The notes under the pieces are model-generated. The model searched no databases. It was not told the origin of the DNA and was given only the letters and a program-made list of their open reading frames with translations. Both the position numbers and the translations under genes were made by a program. Positions 53,171 through 62,304 of a DNA stretch of 64,000 nucleotides are shown here, piece after piece. Location: positions 1-64,000 of the forward strand of contig JAWQFQ010000008.1 of NCBI GenBank assembly GCA_035967975.1, given 5' to 3'. The first letter of the stretch is position 1; each line of letters starts with the position of its first letter. Source of the DNA: Scytonema sp035967975 (GTDB lineage: Bacteria; Cyanobacteriota; Cyanobacteriia; Cyanobacteriales; Nostocaceae).

Positions 53171-54700
53171 ATGCTCAAACTGAAAAATCTTTTCTTTCAC
53201 TTACTTAGTATATTTCTTATTGCTGGTTTTATACTTGCCATCAGATTTAAACCAATAACTACAACTTTTGAATTTGACTATGATGAGGGTTTAAACTTAA
53301 TTAAAACACTTCTTTACTCAAAAGGGCTGTCTCTTTATACCCAGATTTGGAATGACCAACCACCTCTTTTTACGGTTATTCTATCATATTGGTTTCGTGT
53401 ATTTGGTCAATCAGTTGTTGCTGCACGCTTCTTGATATTGCTATTTTCGGCAACATTACTATGGTGCTTTTATCAAATTGTCCGTCGTGACCTTGGAACT
53501 ATACCAGCAGTTTTAGCCACGCTTTTACTTTTTTCGTCATGGGTATATATTCGTTTGAGTATGTCGGTCATGATTGGAATTCCATCCATTGCACTAGCAA
53601 TGCTTTCAATTTATTTTTTACGTCTTTACAAAGAAAATCACCAAAAATATTTGATGATTTTATCTGGAATTTTTTTAGCAATCTCTTTACAAACAAAACT
53701 CTTTACTTCCTTTCTCGCACCTTTAATGTTCTTTGATATCTTTAATTGGAGATGGCGAGAAATTTGTCTAAATCAAAAGCAGGGGAGAGACCAATACTGC
53801 TCGGTTGAACGAAAACAAGAAACCGGGTTTCTTGGAGAAACCCGGTTTCTGAGACCTGGGAGAGACTGGTTCTATACTCTTGTTTGTTGGTTGGGTAGTT
53901 TTGGTATTATTTATATTGTCGTTGGATTACTGTTTCAGCAATTTTTTCATTACGACCAGATAGTTCAATCTCATTTAGAACAGCCAATTAGAAAAGGAGA
54001 ATTATTTTTTAATAATATTGGCTACGTAAGTTATATACTTGCTCAAGATTATGATTATATATTTCTAGGTTGTGTTGGGTTCTTGGTGGTTCTTTTCAAA
54101 AAACTAAGAAGTGGTCTTTTTCCTTTAAGTTGGTTTGTCGCTTCTGCGTTTATTCTCCTCAATCACAAACCGATTTGGTATCATTACTATCTCTTGCTTT
54201 CTATTCCTACCTGTTGGCTGGCTGCTTATGGAATAGCTTTCTTGCTTGACTCGATCCCTAAGGGTTTGAAGTCATGGAACATCAAAATGCTCATTTGTCC
54301 TTGTGTCGTTGTCATACTCTTCATAGTGTTGGCGATCGCAACTCCCACTAGTCCTAAGGGAACACCTCCTAAAGATTTGGAAGTCTCCAAGCTTATCTTT
54401 AAATACAAAAATTCTACCCAATGGGTATTTACAGATCGTCCTATGTATGCATTTAATGCTGATTTGCGTGTTCCTCCAGAAATAGCCGTCATGTCCTATA
54501 AAAGACTTAACTCAGGAAATTTAACATCCAAAGAACTCCTTGCTGTCTTGCAGAATTACCACCCCGAACAAATTGTACTTGACAGATGGGCTGCTCAAAT
54601 CAAAAGCGATCGCCAACTCATGGCTTACATCAATCAAAAATATTTAAAAATTTACACGAATGAAAAAGGTACGGTAGAACATTATATACTATTAGAGTAA
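53171..54700 (+). CDS. GT39/ArnT-like membrane glycosyltransferase with a 25-residue repeat-derived insertion
   Basis: A 509-residue GT-C protein. The acidic motif FDYDEG (35-40) and WNDQPPLFTVILSYWF (59-74) are typical of the GT39/PMT-like group. Several helices and a C-terminal soluble domain follow. Codons 208-232 derive from the palindromic insertion at 53792-53866 and would add a charged loop (QETGFLGETRFLRPGR) without breaking the frame. The ATG at 53171 was chosen because the open frame upstream is the CCATTGC tandem repeat. Last gene of the cluster. Confidence 0.85.
   Translation: MLKLKNLFFHLLSIFLIAGFILAIRFKPITTTFEFDYDEGLNLIKTLLYSKGLSLYTQIWNDQPPLFTVILSYWFRVFGQSVVAARFLILLFSATLLWCFYQIVRRDLGTIPAVLATLLLFSSWVYIRLSMSVMIGIPSIALAMLSIYFLRLYKENHQKYLMILSGIFLAISLQTKLFTSFLAPLMFFDIFNWRWREICLNQKQGRDQYCSVERKQETGFLGETRFLRPGRDWFYTLVCWLGSFGIIYIVVGLLFQQFFHYDQIVQSHLEQPIRKGELFFNNIGYVSYILAQDYDYIFLGCVGFLVVLFKKLRSGLFPLSWFVASAFILLNHKPIWYHYYLLLSIPTCWLAAYGIAFLLDSIPKGLKSWNIKMLICPCVVVILFIVLAIATPTSPKGTPPKDLEVSKLIFKYKNSTQWVFTDRPMYAFNADLRVPPEIAVMSYKRLNSGNLTSKELLAVLQNYHPEQIVLDRWAAQIKSDRQLMAYINQKYLKIYTNEKGTVEHYILLE
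53792..53866. mobile_element. 75-bp palindromic insertion inside the GT39 gene
   Basis: AGAAACCGGGTTTCT-TGG-AGAAACCCGGTTTCT (53818-53850) is a perfect 15-bp inverted repeat. The insertion is bounded by GGGAGAGAC at 53783-53791 and again at 53858-53866, a 9-bp direct repeat consistent with target duplication. The 75 bp add exactly 25 codons. The palindrome is the same family as the intergenic copies at 10891, 22070, 33085 and 56569. Confidence 0.85.
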
Positions 54701-55610
54701 CTCTGTATCTCGACTTACTATTTTTCTTTTCTTCACAGTTTCTTTAAATACAACGCTTATTTTATAAGTAAGATTTAATGATGAGTGTAGGAAAGATACG
54801 AATTTTTCTATAAAATGTTTTTATTTGATCATGCTAAAAATACTTAAAATATGTAGTTTATCTAACTCTAAACAAATTCAGTACTTATACTGAGACCATA
54901 CCTACTTAATTTAGAATATAAAAGAACTAACGCAATCCTCAGTTGTTCGTAAAAAATTTGAGTAGTTAATTGCTAATTACTTTTTTACGATTAGCCATTA
55001 GCTGTTAGCAGTCCTTACGAAAATTTTACATTTCATTCCATTAGAAAATAACTCAATAATTTTTTCTTAACAAAAGAAAAAACTATATAAACTTTGCTTG
55101 CGTCTACCTGTTCAATCGAAGGACAATAAGGGCACACTTTAGTTAAAAGGGTAACTACATTTCCAGAACTCCTATAACTTTTAACTATAGGATATGCTGG
55201 ATCACAAATGAAAATAATACGTATATCGAACAGTACGAGTACAAATGATTGACTGCACTCTACCTTTATGTTAGTAGTGCGTTTTCAAAGCTAGATTATA
55301 AAGAGTTGTTTTAAACCTTTCTAATTTATCGGCTTAATATTTATATTTTTGTTAATTTGATTCAAATTTTTAAGATTAACAAAAAACGACTATAGCAATC
55401 TTAAATCATTCGTAAAAAATTTGAGTAGCTAATAGCTAATAGCTAATAGCTAATTGATTTTTTACCATTAGTAATTAGCTATTAGCAGTCCTCAAGAAAA
55501 TTTTATATTTCATTTAGGACCGCTATAAGTATCTAATTTTTAGAAAAATTTTGTAACAATTTACTGTCAGAGATATCACTGACGGTTTCACCAGTGAAGG
55601 AGCAGGCAAA
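54701..55610. other. AT-rich intergenic region with a duplicated block
   Basis: No gene seen. A block of about 115 bp occurs twice in the same orientation (about 54938-55050 and 55397-55530); both have TTCGTAAAAAATTTGAGTAG, a TTAGC-rich middle, and AGAAAATTTTA/ACGAAAATTTTAC then TTTCATT. The second copy contains a TAGCTAA heptamer array. Confidence 0.65.
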
Positions 55611-56531
55611 GTGGAAAGCAATAAGTCGTATGTTTGGTCGCAAGGAGTATTGATTGCCTTAGTTGCATTATGTGGCAGTTTTAGTATTGGTTTGGTAATG
55701 CCGATCAATCCTAATGCCTCCAAGAATGGAACTTCACAAACCATTGATTTAAAAGAGGTAGCTGTTAATACAGGAACTCAACAGCGGATTGAGAAATTTA
55801 AGACGACAATGCTAGTAACTTGGCAGAATGAAGCAAGAGCCAAGGGTCTTTCTCAGGAGGTCCCACCGCGCTTTCACGGCGTAACTCTCAACAGTGCAAA
55901 TAAGATTTCAGGTGAAAAAGTCATTGCTCTGACATTTGATGACGGTCCCTGGCCCGGATCTACAGAACAGATATTGAATATACTGAAAAAGAATAATATA
56001 AAAGCTACATTCTTTATTGTCGGGCAGATGTTGAAGGCACATCCCGATTTAGGGAAAAAAATAGTAGAGGAAGGTCATGTGATTGCCAATCACACATGGC
56101 ATCACTGGTATCATTATTTCAATCCAAAAGCAGCAGCATTTGAAATTGATAAAACATCAGACTTGATTTATCAAATCACTGGTGCGAAAACAACTTTATT
56201 CAGACCGCCTGGAGGAATGCTTCATAATGGCTTGGCTGCTTATGCAAAAAATAAAGATTACACTGTCGTTATGTGGTCTGCTGATTCTCTAGATTACAAA
56301 CGCCCTACTGTATCAAGGTTAGTTAATAACGTGATGAAGAATTCCAAACCCGGTGGAATTATACTCTTGCATGATGGTGGTGGTAATCGTAAAAGCACTG
56401 TGGATGCTCTCCCACAGCTTATCAGTCAATATAAAAAGCAGGGCTATCGCTTTGTCACTGTCCCAGAACTGTTAGAAATCGAAGACAAAAGCTTAAAGTT
56501 GGCGGAAGCGAAAAAAAGTAAAAGTAAATAG
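55611..56531 (+). CDS. Polysaccharide deacetylase (NodB/CE4 family)
   Basis: A 306-residue protein with an N-terminal membrane anchor (VLIALVALCGSFSIGLVM, about 13-30). The NodB domain (about 103-290) has Asp110-Asp111 (TFDDGP), the metal histidines His161 and His165 (NHTWHH), Arg198 in RPPGG, and ILLHDGG. It should remove acetyl groups from peptidoglycan or exopolysaccharide on the outer side of the membrane. The GTG start follows GAAGGAGCAGG. The charged tail ends AKKSKSK. Confidence 0.93.
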   Translation: MESNKSYVWSQGVLIALVALCGSFSIGLVMPINPNASKNGTSQTIDLKEVAVNTGTQQRIEKFKTTMLVTWQNEARAKGLSQEVPPRFHGVTLNSANKISGEKVIALTFDDGPWPGSTEQILNILKKNNIKATFFIVGQMLKAHPDLGKKIVEEGHVIANHTWHHWYHYFNPKAAAFEIDKTSDLIYQITGAKTTLFRPPGGMLHNGLAAYAKNKDYTVVMWSADSLDYKRPTVSRLVNNVMKNSKPGGIILLHDGGGNRKSTVDALPQLISQYKKQGYRFVTVPELLEIEDKSLKLAEAKKSKSK

Positions 56532-56568
56532 GTCTGCTTGCAATACGGTTTGGATAAGTACGCGGATC

Positions 56569-56601
56569 AGAAACCCGGTATCTCACAGATACCGGGTTTC
56601 T
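56569..56601. repeat. AGAAACCCGGTATCT palindrome (copy 8), probable bidirectional terminator
   Basis: A perfect 15-bp stem around CAC, placed between two convergent genes (deacetylase stop 56531, glutamate synthase stop 56647). Confidence 0.75.
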
Positions 56602-56646
56602 TTAGTCGCCATTACCGTTAAACAAAAGTATTGGGTGTCAACGGTA

Positions 56647-59600
56647 CTACACAGAGCTCAGCTGTTTTTCTTCAACAGCTTGGGAATTTGTTTCCGGATT
56701 ATCCGCTTCTGAAGGTGGAACCAATTGCCAAAACTTGGGTAAGAATTCTTGCCAATTGTCTAGAATTATCTTCGCTTTTTGTGAACTAGTGCGTTCAGCA
56801 TGAGCTTGGATTAACTCTTTCAATTGTTTTTCCCCTGCGTTCGTTATAACTCGCTGGATTTTGACAATTTCCCGGTTGACTAACTCAGGGAAAATACCAT
56901 CTTCATCCAGGAAGTAGCCAAGTCCGCCAGTCATTCCAGCCGCTACGTTGCGCCCGACTTTGCCAAGGACGACAATAATACCACCAGTCATGTACTCGCA
57001 GCAGTGATCGCCTGCGCCCTCAATGACAGCAGTTCCTTTGGAGTTACGCACTGCGAAGCGTTCTCCAGCCAAACCATTAGCAAACAAGACGCCACCGGTT
57101 GCACCGTAAAGGCAGGTATTGCCAATTATCACATTTTGTGCTGAGTCATAGGTAGCATCTGCTGGGGGTTTGATGATGATTTCACCACCGTTCATCCCCT
57201 TACCCACGTAGTCATTGGCTTCTCCTTCCAAGGTTAAAATCATACCGGGGAGATTAAATGCACCAAAGCTTTGTCCAACGCTTCCTGTAAAGTTCAGGTT
57301 GATCTGTCCTTCAAAACCGTTGTCTCCATACTGAGATGCGATCGCCCCTGCTAGGCGAGTACCTACTGTTCTATCAGTGTTGACTACCGCCGCTGTTTTA
57401 GTAACAGTAGACTGATTTTGAATAGCGGCTTGGATGTCTGGGTCAGCTAATAATTGGTCATCCAAAACAACACCGTTGCTGTGGACTTCTTCGTGTACCA
57501 ACCAGTTGCGGTTTTCGCTTGTATCTGGTAGTTGTAGCAAGCAGTTGAGATTGAGAGAGTGGGTCTTGGTGAGTTCCACATTCTCGCGCATTGTCAATAA
57601 ATCGGCTCGTCCGATGATTTCTGATAGTGAACGATAGCCGAGTCTTGCCAAGAGGCTGCGGACTTCTTCAGCGATAAAGTAGAAAAAGTTCACCACATGT
57701 TCTGGTATTCCAGAAAACCTCTGCCGCAGTTCTTCTTTCTGCGAGGCGACACCCACAGGACAATTGTTGGTGTGGCAAATCCGAGCCATAATACACCCTT
57801 CAGCAATCATGGCGATGGAACCGAAGCCAAATTCTTCTGCTCCCATCAACGCACCCATTACCACATCCCAACCAGTTTTGAGACCGCCATCGACCCGTAA
57901 AATCACTCGATCGCGCAGGTTGTTTTCCATCAACACGCGATGCACTTCGCTCAATCCGAGTTCCCACGGTGAACCCGCGTGCTTAATAGAACTCAATGGA
58001 GAAGCGCCTGTACCACCATCGTGACCGGAAATTTGGATAATATCGGCGTTTGCTTTCGCCACACCAGCCGCGATAGTACCGATACCAATTTCTGCAACCA
58101 ACTTCACCGATACTTGGGCTTTGGGGTTGATTTGGTGCAGGTCAAAAATCAGCTGAGCTAAATCTTCAATTGAATAAATATCGTGGTGCGGTGGTGGTGA
58201 AATCAGAGTCACTCCGGGTTTGGAACGGCGTAACATTGCGATGTAGGGGCTGACCTTTTTCCCTGGTAGCTGTCCGCCTTCACCAGGTTTTGCACCTTGG
58301 GCGATTTTAATTTCAATTTGTTTAGCACTCATCAAGTACTCTGGCGTTACACCAAAGCGTCCCGACGCCACTTGTTTGATAGCACTCGAAGCTGTGTCTT
58401 TGTTTCGCAATCCTTTTAAGTGTGGTAGAGTCGGCGAGTGACCTTCGTTGACATCATCTAACACTTTATAACGAACTGGGTCTTCACCACCTTCCCCAGA
58501 GTTGGATTTACCGCCAAGGCGGTTCATGGCTATTGCTAAAGTTTCGTGTGCTTCTCTTGACAGGGCTCCCAAAGACATACCGCCCGTACAAAAGCGTTTG
58601 ACAATGTCGCTGACTGACTCCACTTCTTCAATTGGTACAGGCGAAAGCGAACTTTGGAAGTCGAGCAAATCCCGCAACGCCGTTACAGGTCTATTTTGCA
58701 GATACTTCTTATAAACCTCATAGTGGTCGTAAGCTGAGGTATCAGCTTTTTGCTGATAGCTTACTGCTTTATGCAACGCTTTTGCCAACTCTGGGCTGTT
58801 CATGTGGTATTCACCGTTAGGACGGTAATTAACAAACCCAAGGTTTTCTAATTTTTTAGTAGTTAATTCTGGGAAAGCCTTGCTGTGGAAAGCAAGAACT
58901 TCTTGCGCCAGTTCTTCTATGCTCAGACCACCCACACGGGAAGTTGTACCACGGAATCCCAGTTCTACTAAATCTGGACCAATCCCAATGGCTTCAAAGA
59001 TTTGTGCTGCTTGGTAGCTGGTAATCAAAGAAATTCCCATTTTAGAGAGAATTTTCAGCAAACCACCTTTTATTGCTTTGCGATAGTTTTCTACAGCTTG
59101 TTCCAAACTAACGCTGGCAATTTTGCCCCTTTCCATAAATTGTTGGGTTTTGGGGTCAAACCACCAATTACGTACTGTTTCCAGCGCCATGTATGGGCAA
59201 ACTGCAGCTGCACCATAGCCAATTAAGCAAGCAAAGTGGTGGGTGCTCCAGCACTGTGCTGTGCTGACAACTAGGGATGCTTTCATCCGCAAACCTTCAC
59301 GGATGAGGTGATGGTGTACTGCACCGACAGCCAACAAAGGCGGAATGTAAGTGTATTGTGTACCGATTTCGCTTTCACTAGAGCCGGATAAGTTGCGATC
59401 GCTCAGTATGAGAATTTTCGCCCCTGCTTTCACCGATTCCGCCGCTTGTGCTTGTAATGCTTTGACAGCCGCTTTTAATCCTTGTGGACCTTTAGCAATT
59501 TCAAACAGAGTTGATAATTCAGCCGTAGCAAATCCTGACAGCTTAATAGTCTCTAATTCCTCTGGTAACAAGACTGGAGATTCTAGCATCAGTCTACGGG

Positions 59601-61350
59601 CATATTCTGGCTTGGGATCTAATAAATTTCCCCTTTCACCCAGTTCTACTTTTAGGGACATCACCAAGCTTTCCCGCAAAGGATCGATAGCTGGGTTTGT
59701 CACCTGAGCAAAACGTTGTTTGAAATAGTCATAGAGCAAGTGAGGTTTTTCTGACAACACAGCCAGTGGAATGTCATCCCCCATACAAAATGTTGCCTCT
59801 TTACCGTCCATTGCCATTGGTTGAATTACCATTTCCACATCTTCTGTGGTGTAACCAAAAGCAACTTGCTGCTGAAGCAGAGTTTTTCTATCTGGGGGTG
59901 TAGGGGAAGAGCCATTCCCGTTCCCATTCACCATTGACCATTGACTATTCCCCAGTTCTTGGCGATATTGATGCAACCATTCTCCGTAGGGATGTTGTTT
60001 AGCAACGCGCTGTTTGATCTCCCAATTCTTTAGCACCTCTTGGGTTTCCAAATCCACAGCAATCATTTGTCCCGGTCCAAGTCTGCCTTTTTCGACAATA
60101 TTGGCTTCAGGAAATAATACGACACCTGCCTCAGAAGCTACTACAATGTAGTCGTCTTTGGTAATGCAATAGCGAGCTGGTCTTAAGCCATTGCGGTCTA
60201 GTGCTGCTCCCACTTTCCGCCCATCGCTAAACACTAATAGCGCTGGTCCATCCCATGCTTCTTGCAGACCACTATAGTATTCGTAGAAATCAACGATTTC
60301 AGGATAATTACGCAATTCTGGTTGGTTCTTGTAAGCCTCAGGAACCATAATCATAATGGCTTCCAAAGGACTGCGTCCAGAATGTACTAGTAATTCAAAT
60401 ACGTTATCAAGTGTTGCTGAGTCGCTGTTGTTGATGTTGACAAACGGCTTCAATTCTTCAAAGCGATCGCCCCAGATTGGATGATTCAAACTTGCTTCTC
60501 TGGCGGTCATCCAGTTAATATTACCCAGCAAAGTATTGATTTCGCCGTTATGACCTAAAAGTCGCATGGGTTGAGCCAGGGGCCACTTTGGCATAGTATT
60601 CGTGCTAAAGCGGCGATGATAAGCAACAAAGGCACTTTTATAAGCCGGATTTCTTAAATCCTGATAAAAGTCTCCCAACACAGCCGATCTCACCATACCT
60701 TTATACACAATGGTGCGGCTAGACAGGGAGCAAAGGTAAACGTCTTCTGACCAGTTTTGATTGAGTTCACGAACCACTTTGTGAATTCTGCGGCGGGTGA
60801 TGTAGAGTTCCCGTTCTAATTCATCGCCACTTTTTTTGTCTGAGGTAATAAAAAATTGTTCAATTTGGGGCTGATTTTCCCGTGCTTGTATTCCTAATAA
60901 TTGAGGCTGTACTGGGACTACTCGCCAGCCCAGTACAGTCATATTTTCCTCAGAGACAACCTCTTCGACAATGGCTTTAGCTTTTTGAGATGCTTCCTCA
61001 TCTTGTGGTAGGAATAACATACCCACTGCAACGTTGTGAGTCGAAGAAAGCTGTATCCCATTTGTTGCCAAATCCTGTTGGAACAACTCCCAAGGGATAG
61101 CTGTCAATACCCCTGCACCATCACCTGAGTCTTGGTCTGCACTACATCCACCTCTATGTTCCAAACAGGTCAAAGCTGCTAACGCTTTTTCTAAGATTTC
61201 GTGGTTAGCTTGATTTTGGCGATGAGCAATAAAACCCACACCACAAGCATCTCTTTCTTCGACCAACCATCTTTGTCCTTGATAATTACACCCTGAGGTA
61301 GTATTCAAATGTGCCATTTTCTGTTCTTTATTCATCCTTTTGCTATTCAT
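56647..61350 (-). CDS. glsF: Ferredoxin-dependent glutamate synthase (Fd-GOGAT)
   Basis: Single large subunit of 1567 residues that makes two glutamates from glutamine and 2-oxoglutarate; central to nitrogen assimilation. The class II amidotransferase begins at Cys36 (RDACGVGF) after a 35-residue propeptide. The FMN/2-oxoglutarate synthase domain has the iron-sulfur cysteines C-IMARI-C-HTNN-C; the C-terminal beta-helix is present. No gltD-like subunit is adjacent. A linker SQWSMVNGNGNGSS (coded at 59905-59955) is low-complexity DNA of the intergenic repeat type. A near NtcA site (GTT-N8-TAC) is at 61429-61442. The start may be ATG 61350, 61335 or 61317. Confidence 0.96.
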   Translation of the reverse strand: MNSKRMNKEQKMAHLNTTSGCNYQGQRWLVEERDACGVGFIAHRQNQANHEILEKALAALTCLEHRGGCSADQDSGDGAGVLTAIPWELFQQDLATNGIQLSSTHNVAVGMLFLPQDEEASQKAKAIVEEVVSEENMTVLGWRVVPVQPQLLGIQARENQPQIEQFFITSDKKSGDELERELYITRRRIHKVVRELNQNWSEDVYLCSLSSRTIVYKGMVRSAVLGDFYQDLRNPAYKSAFVAYHRRFSTNTMPKWPLAQPMRLLGHNGEINTLLGNINWMTAREASLNHPIWGDRFEELKPFVNINNSDSATLDNVFELLVHSGRSPLEAIMIMVPEAYKNQPELRNYPEIVDFYEYYSGLQEAWDGPALLVFSDGRKVGAALDRNGLRPARYCITKDDYIVVASEAGVVLFPEANIVEKGRLGPGQMIAVDLETQEVLKNWEIKQRVAKQHPYGEWLHQYRQELGNSQWSMVNGNGNGSSPTPPDRKTLLQQQVAFGYTTEDVEMVIQPMAMDGKEATFCMGDDIPLAVLSEKPHLLYDYFKQRFAQVTNPAIDPLRESLVMSLKVELGERGNLLDPKPEYARRLMLESPVLLPEELETIKLSGFATAELSTLFEIAKGPQGLKAAVKALQAQAAESVKAGAKILILSDRNLSGSSESEIGTQYTYIPPLLAVGAVHHHLIREGLRMKASLVVSTAQCWSTHHFACLIGYGAAAVCPYMALETVRNWWFDPKTQQFMERGKIASVSLEQAVENYRKAIKGGLLKILSKMGISLITSYQAAQIFEAIGIGPDLVELGFRGTTSRVGGLSIEELAQEVLAFHSKAFPELTTKKLENLGFVNYRPNGEYHMNSPELAKALHKAVSYQQKADTSAYDHYEVYKKYLQNRPVTALRDLLDFQSSLSPVPIEEVESVSDIVKRFCTGGMSLGALSREAHETLAIAMNRLGGKSNSGEGGEDPVRYKVLDDVNEGHSPTLPHLKGLRNKDTASSAIKQVASGRFGVTPEYLMSAKQIEIKIAQGAKPGEGGQLPGKKVSPYIAMLRRSKPGVTLISPPPHHDIYSIEDLAQLIFDLHQINPKAQVSVKLVAEIGIGTIAAGVAKANADIIQISGHDGGTGASPLSSIKHAGSPWELGLSEVHRVLMENNLRDRVILRVDGGLKTGWDVVMGALMGAEEFGFGSIAMIAEGCIMARICHTNNCPVGVASQKEELRQRFSGIPEHVVNFFYFIAEEVRSLLARLGYRSLSEIIGRADLLTMRENVELTKTHSLNLNCLLQLPDTSENRNWLVHEEVHSNGVVLDDQLLADPDIQAAIQNQSTVTKTAAVVNTDRTVGTRLAGAIASQYGDNGFEGQINLNFTGSVGQSFGAFNLPGMILTLEGEANDYVGKGMNGGEIIIKPPADATYDSAQNVIIGNTCLYGATGGVLFANGLAGERFAVRNSKGTAVIEGAGDHCCEYMTGGIIVVLGKVGRNVAAGMTGGLGYFLDEDGIFPELVNREIVKIQRVITNAGEKQLKELIQAHAERTSSQKAKIILDNWQEFLPKFWQLVPPSEADNPETNSQAVEEKQLSSV

Positions 61351-62304
61351 AGATAGTCCCTGACGCCTTGCGTTACAATTTTTACCCCTTCTTTTCTCAG
61401 CAGAAAAATTTTTCTAAATGTTCATTTGGTTATGGAAGATACAGAATAACCTAAAATTTAGGGAAAAAAAATTTTAACTTCAGGTTTTTTCTGTTCAACC
61501 CGTGTTAAAATTCTTTCGTTATTTTTATGGGGTTCTCCAGTGTTAGTTTAGCTTTCAGCCCTCTGCTTTTAGCCCTCTGCTTTCACCTTTCAACTATCAA
61601 ATCTAGGTAGCGTTATCGGTGTTTAATTATCCTCCTCTATGCGTCTATATAAAGCTCGTAAAAAATATCAAAGCTGACTGCTGACGGCTAATATCTGAAT
61701 GCTTAAACTGCTTCTATAAAGTAAATTATCCTGATTTAGCAATAAATTCAGCGTATTACACTATATGCCCATTTGACAATTCCTATTCCTATATATCTCT
61801 TGGTTTTTTGGTAGGTTATAACAGAACCGTGCTGCTTATGACGTTATTAGCTTGACCTAACTCAATAGCAAGTATGATTTAGTACAGAATTTCACTAGTT
61901 CATAGCGTTATAGTCCGTAGTTGCGCTTTAGCGCTAAAGCACAACTACAAACCTTGGTTACGTACGAATTTATGAAATGTGGTACTTAGCATGGAGTATC
62001 TCAATTATTCCGCCGCGTGAAAACAACTTAACAGTGTTGTTATCAAGAATAAACGATGAGTAGCAAAGTCCACAATTGGAAGTTGTGGGTCTTTGACACT
62101 TGAGCAGTGCTAAAGTTACGTAGCACTCATCTTAGAGTTGTTGTCTTTGTAGTAAAATTTCTAGTTCTCTTTTGAGAGATAAAAAGCCCATATATACAAT
62201 ATCACATTCCTCTGTGGAGCAAAACTTGTGTCATCATTTTTTGATATTGAGAGAAGAAATCAACGTCCTCTTGTAAATAGTCGTCACGCATCACATCCAA
62301 AATT
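61351..62304. other. Intergenic region upstream of Fd-GOGAT
   Basis: No gene found. Contains a palindrome (61917-61948) and a hairpin near 62061-62095 (AAAGTCCACAA ... TTGTGGGTCTTT). The divergent promoters of glsF and the glycosidase-family gene must lie here. Confidence 0.55.
61917..61948. repeat. 32-bp palindrome GTAGTTGCGCTTTAGC...
   Basis: GTAGTTGCGCTTTAGC is followed by its near-perfect complement GCTAAAGCACAACTAC. A loop-less palindrome of the kind dispersed in cyanobacterial genomes. Confidence 0.7.

Noticed and set aside
61429..61442. NtcA-binding site upstream of the glutamate synthase gene
   Set aside because: GTT-N8-TAC has one mismatch to GTA-N8-TAC and no well-spaced -10 box; too common by chance in AT-rich DNA.
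61351..62304. tRNA or structural RNA in the long gap upstream of glutamate synthase
   Set aside because: No T-loop or cloverleaf pattern was found; only short palindromes are visible.
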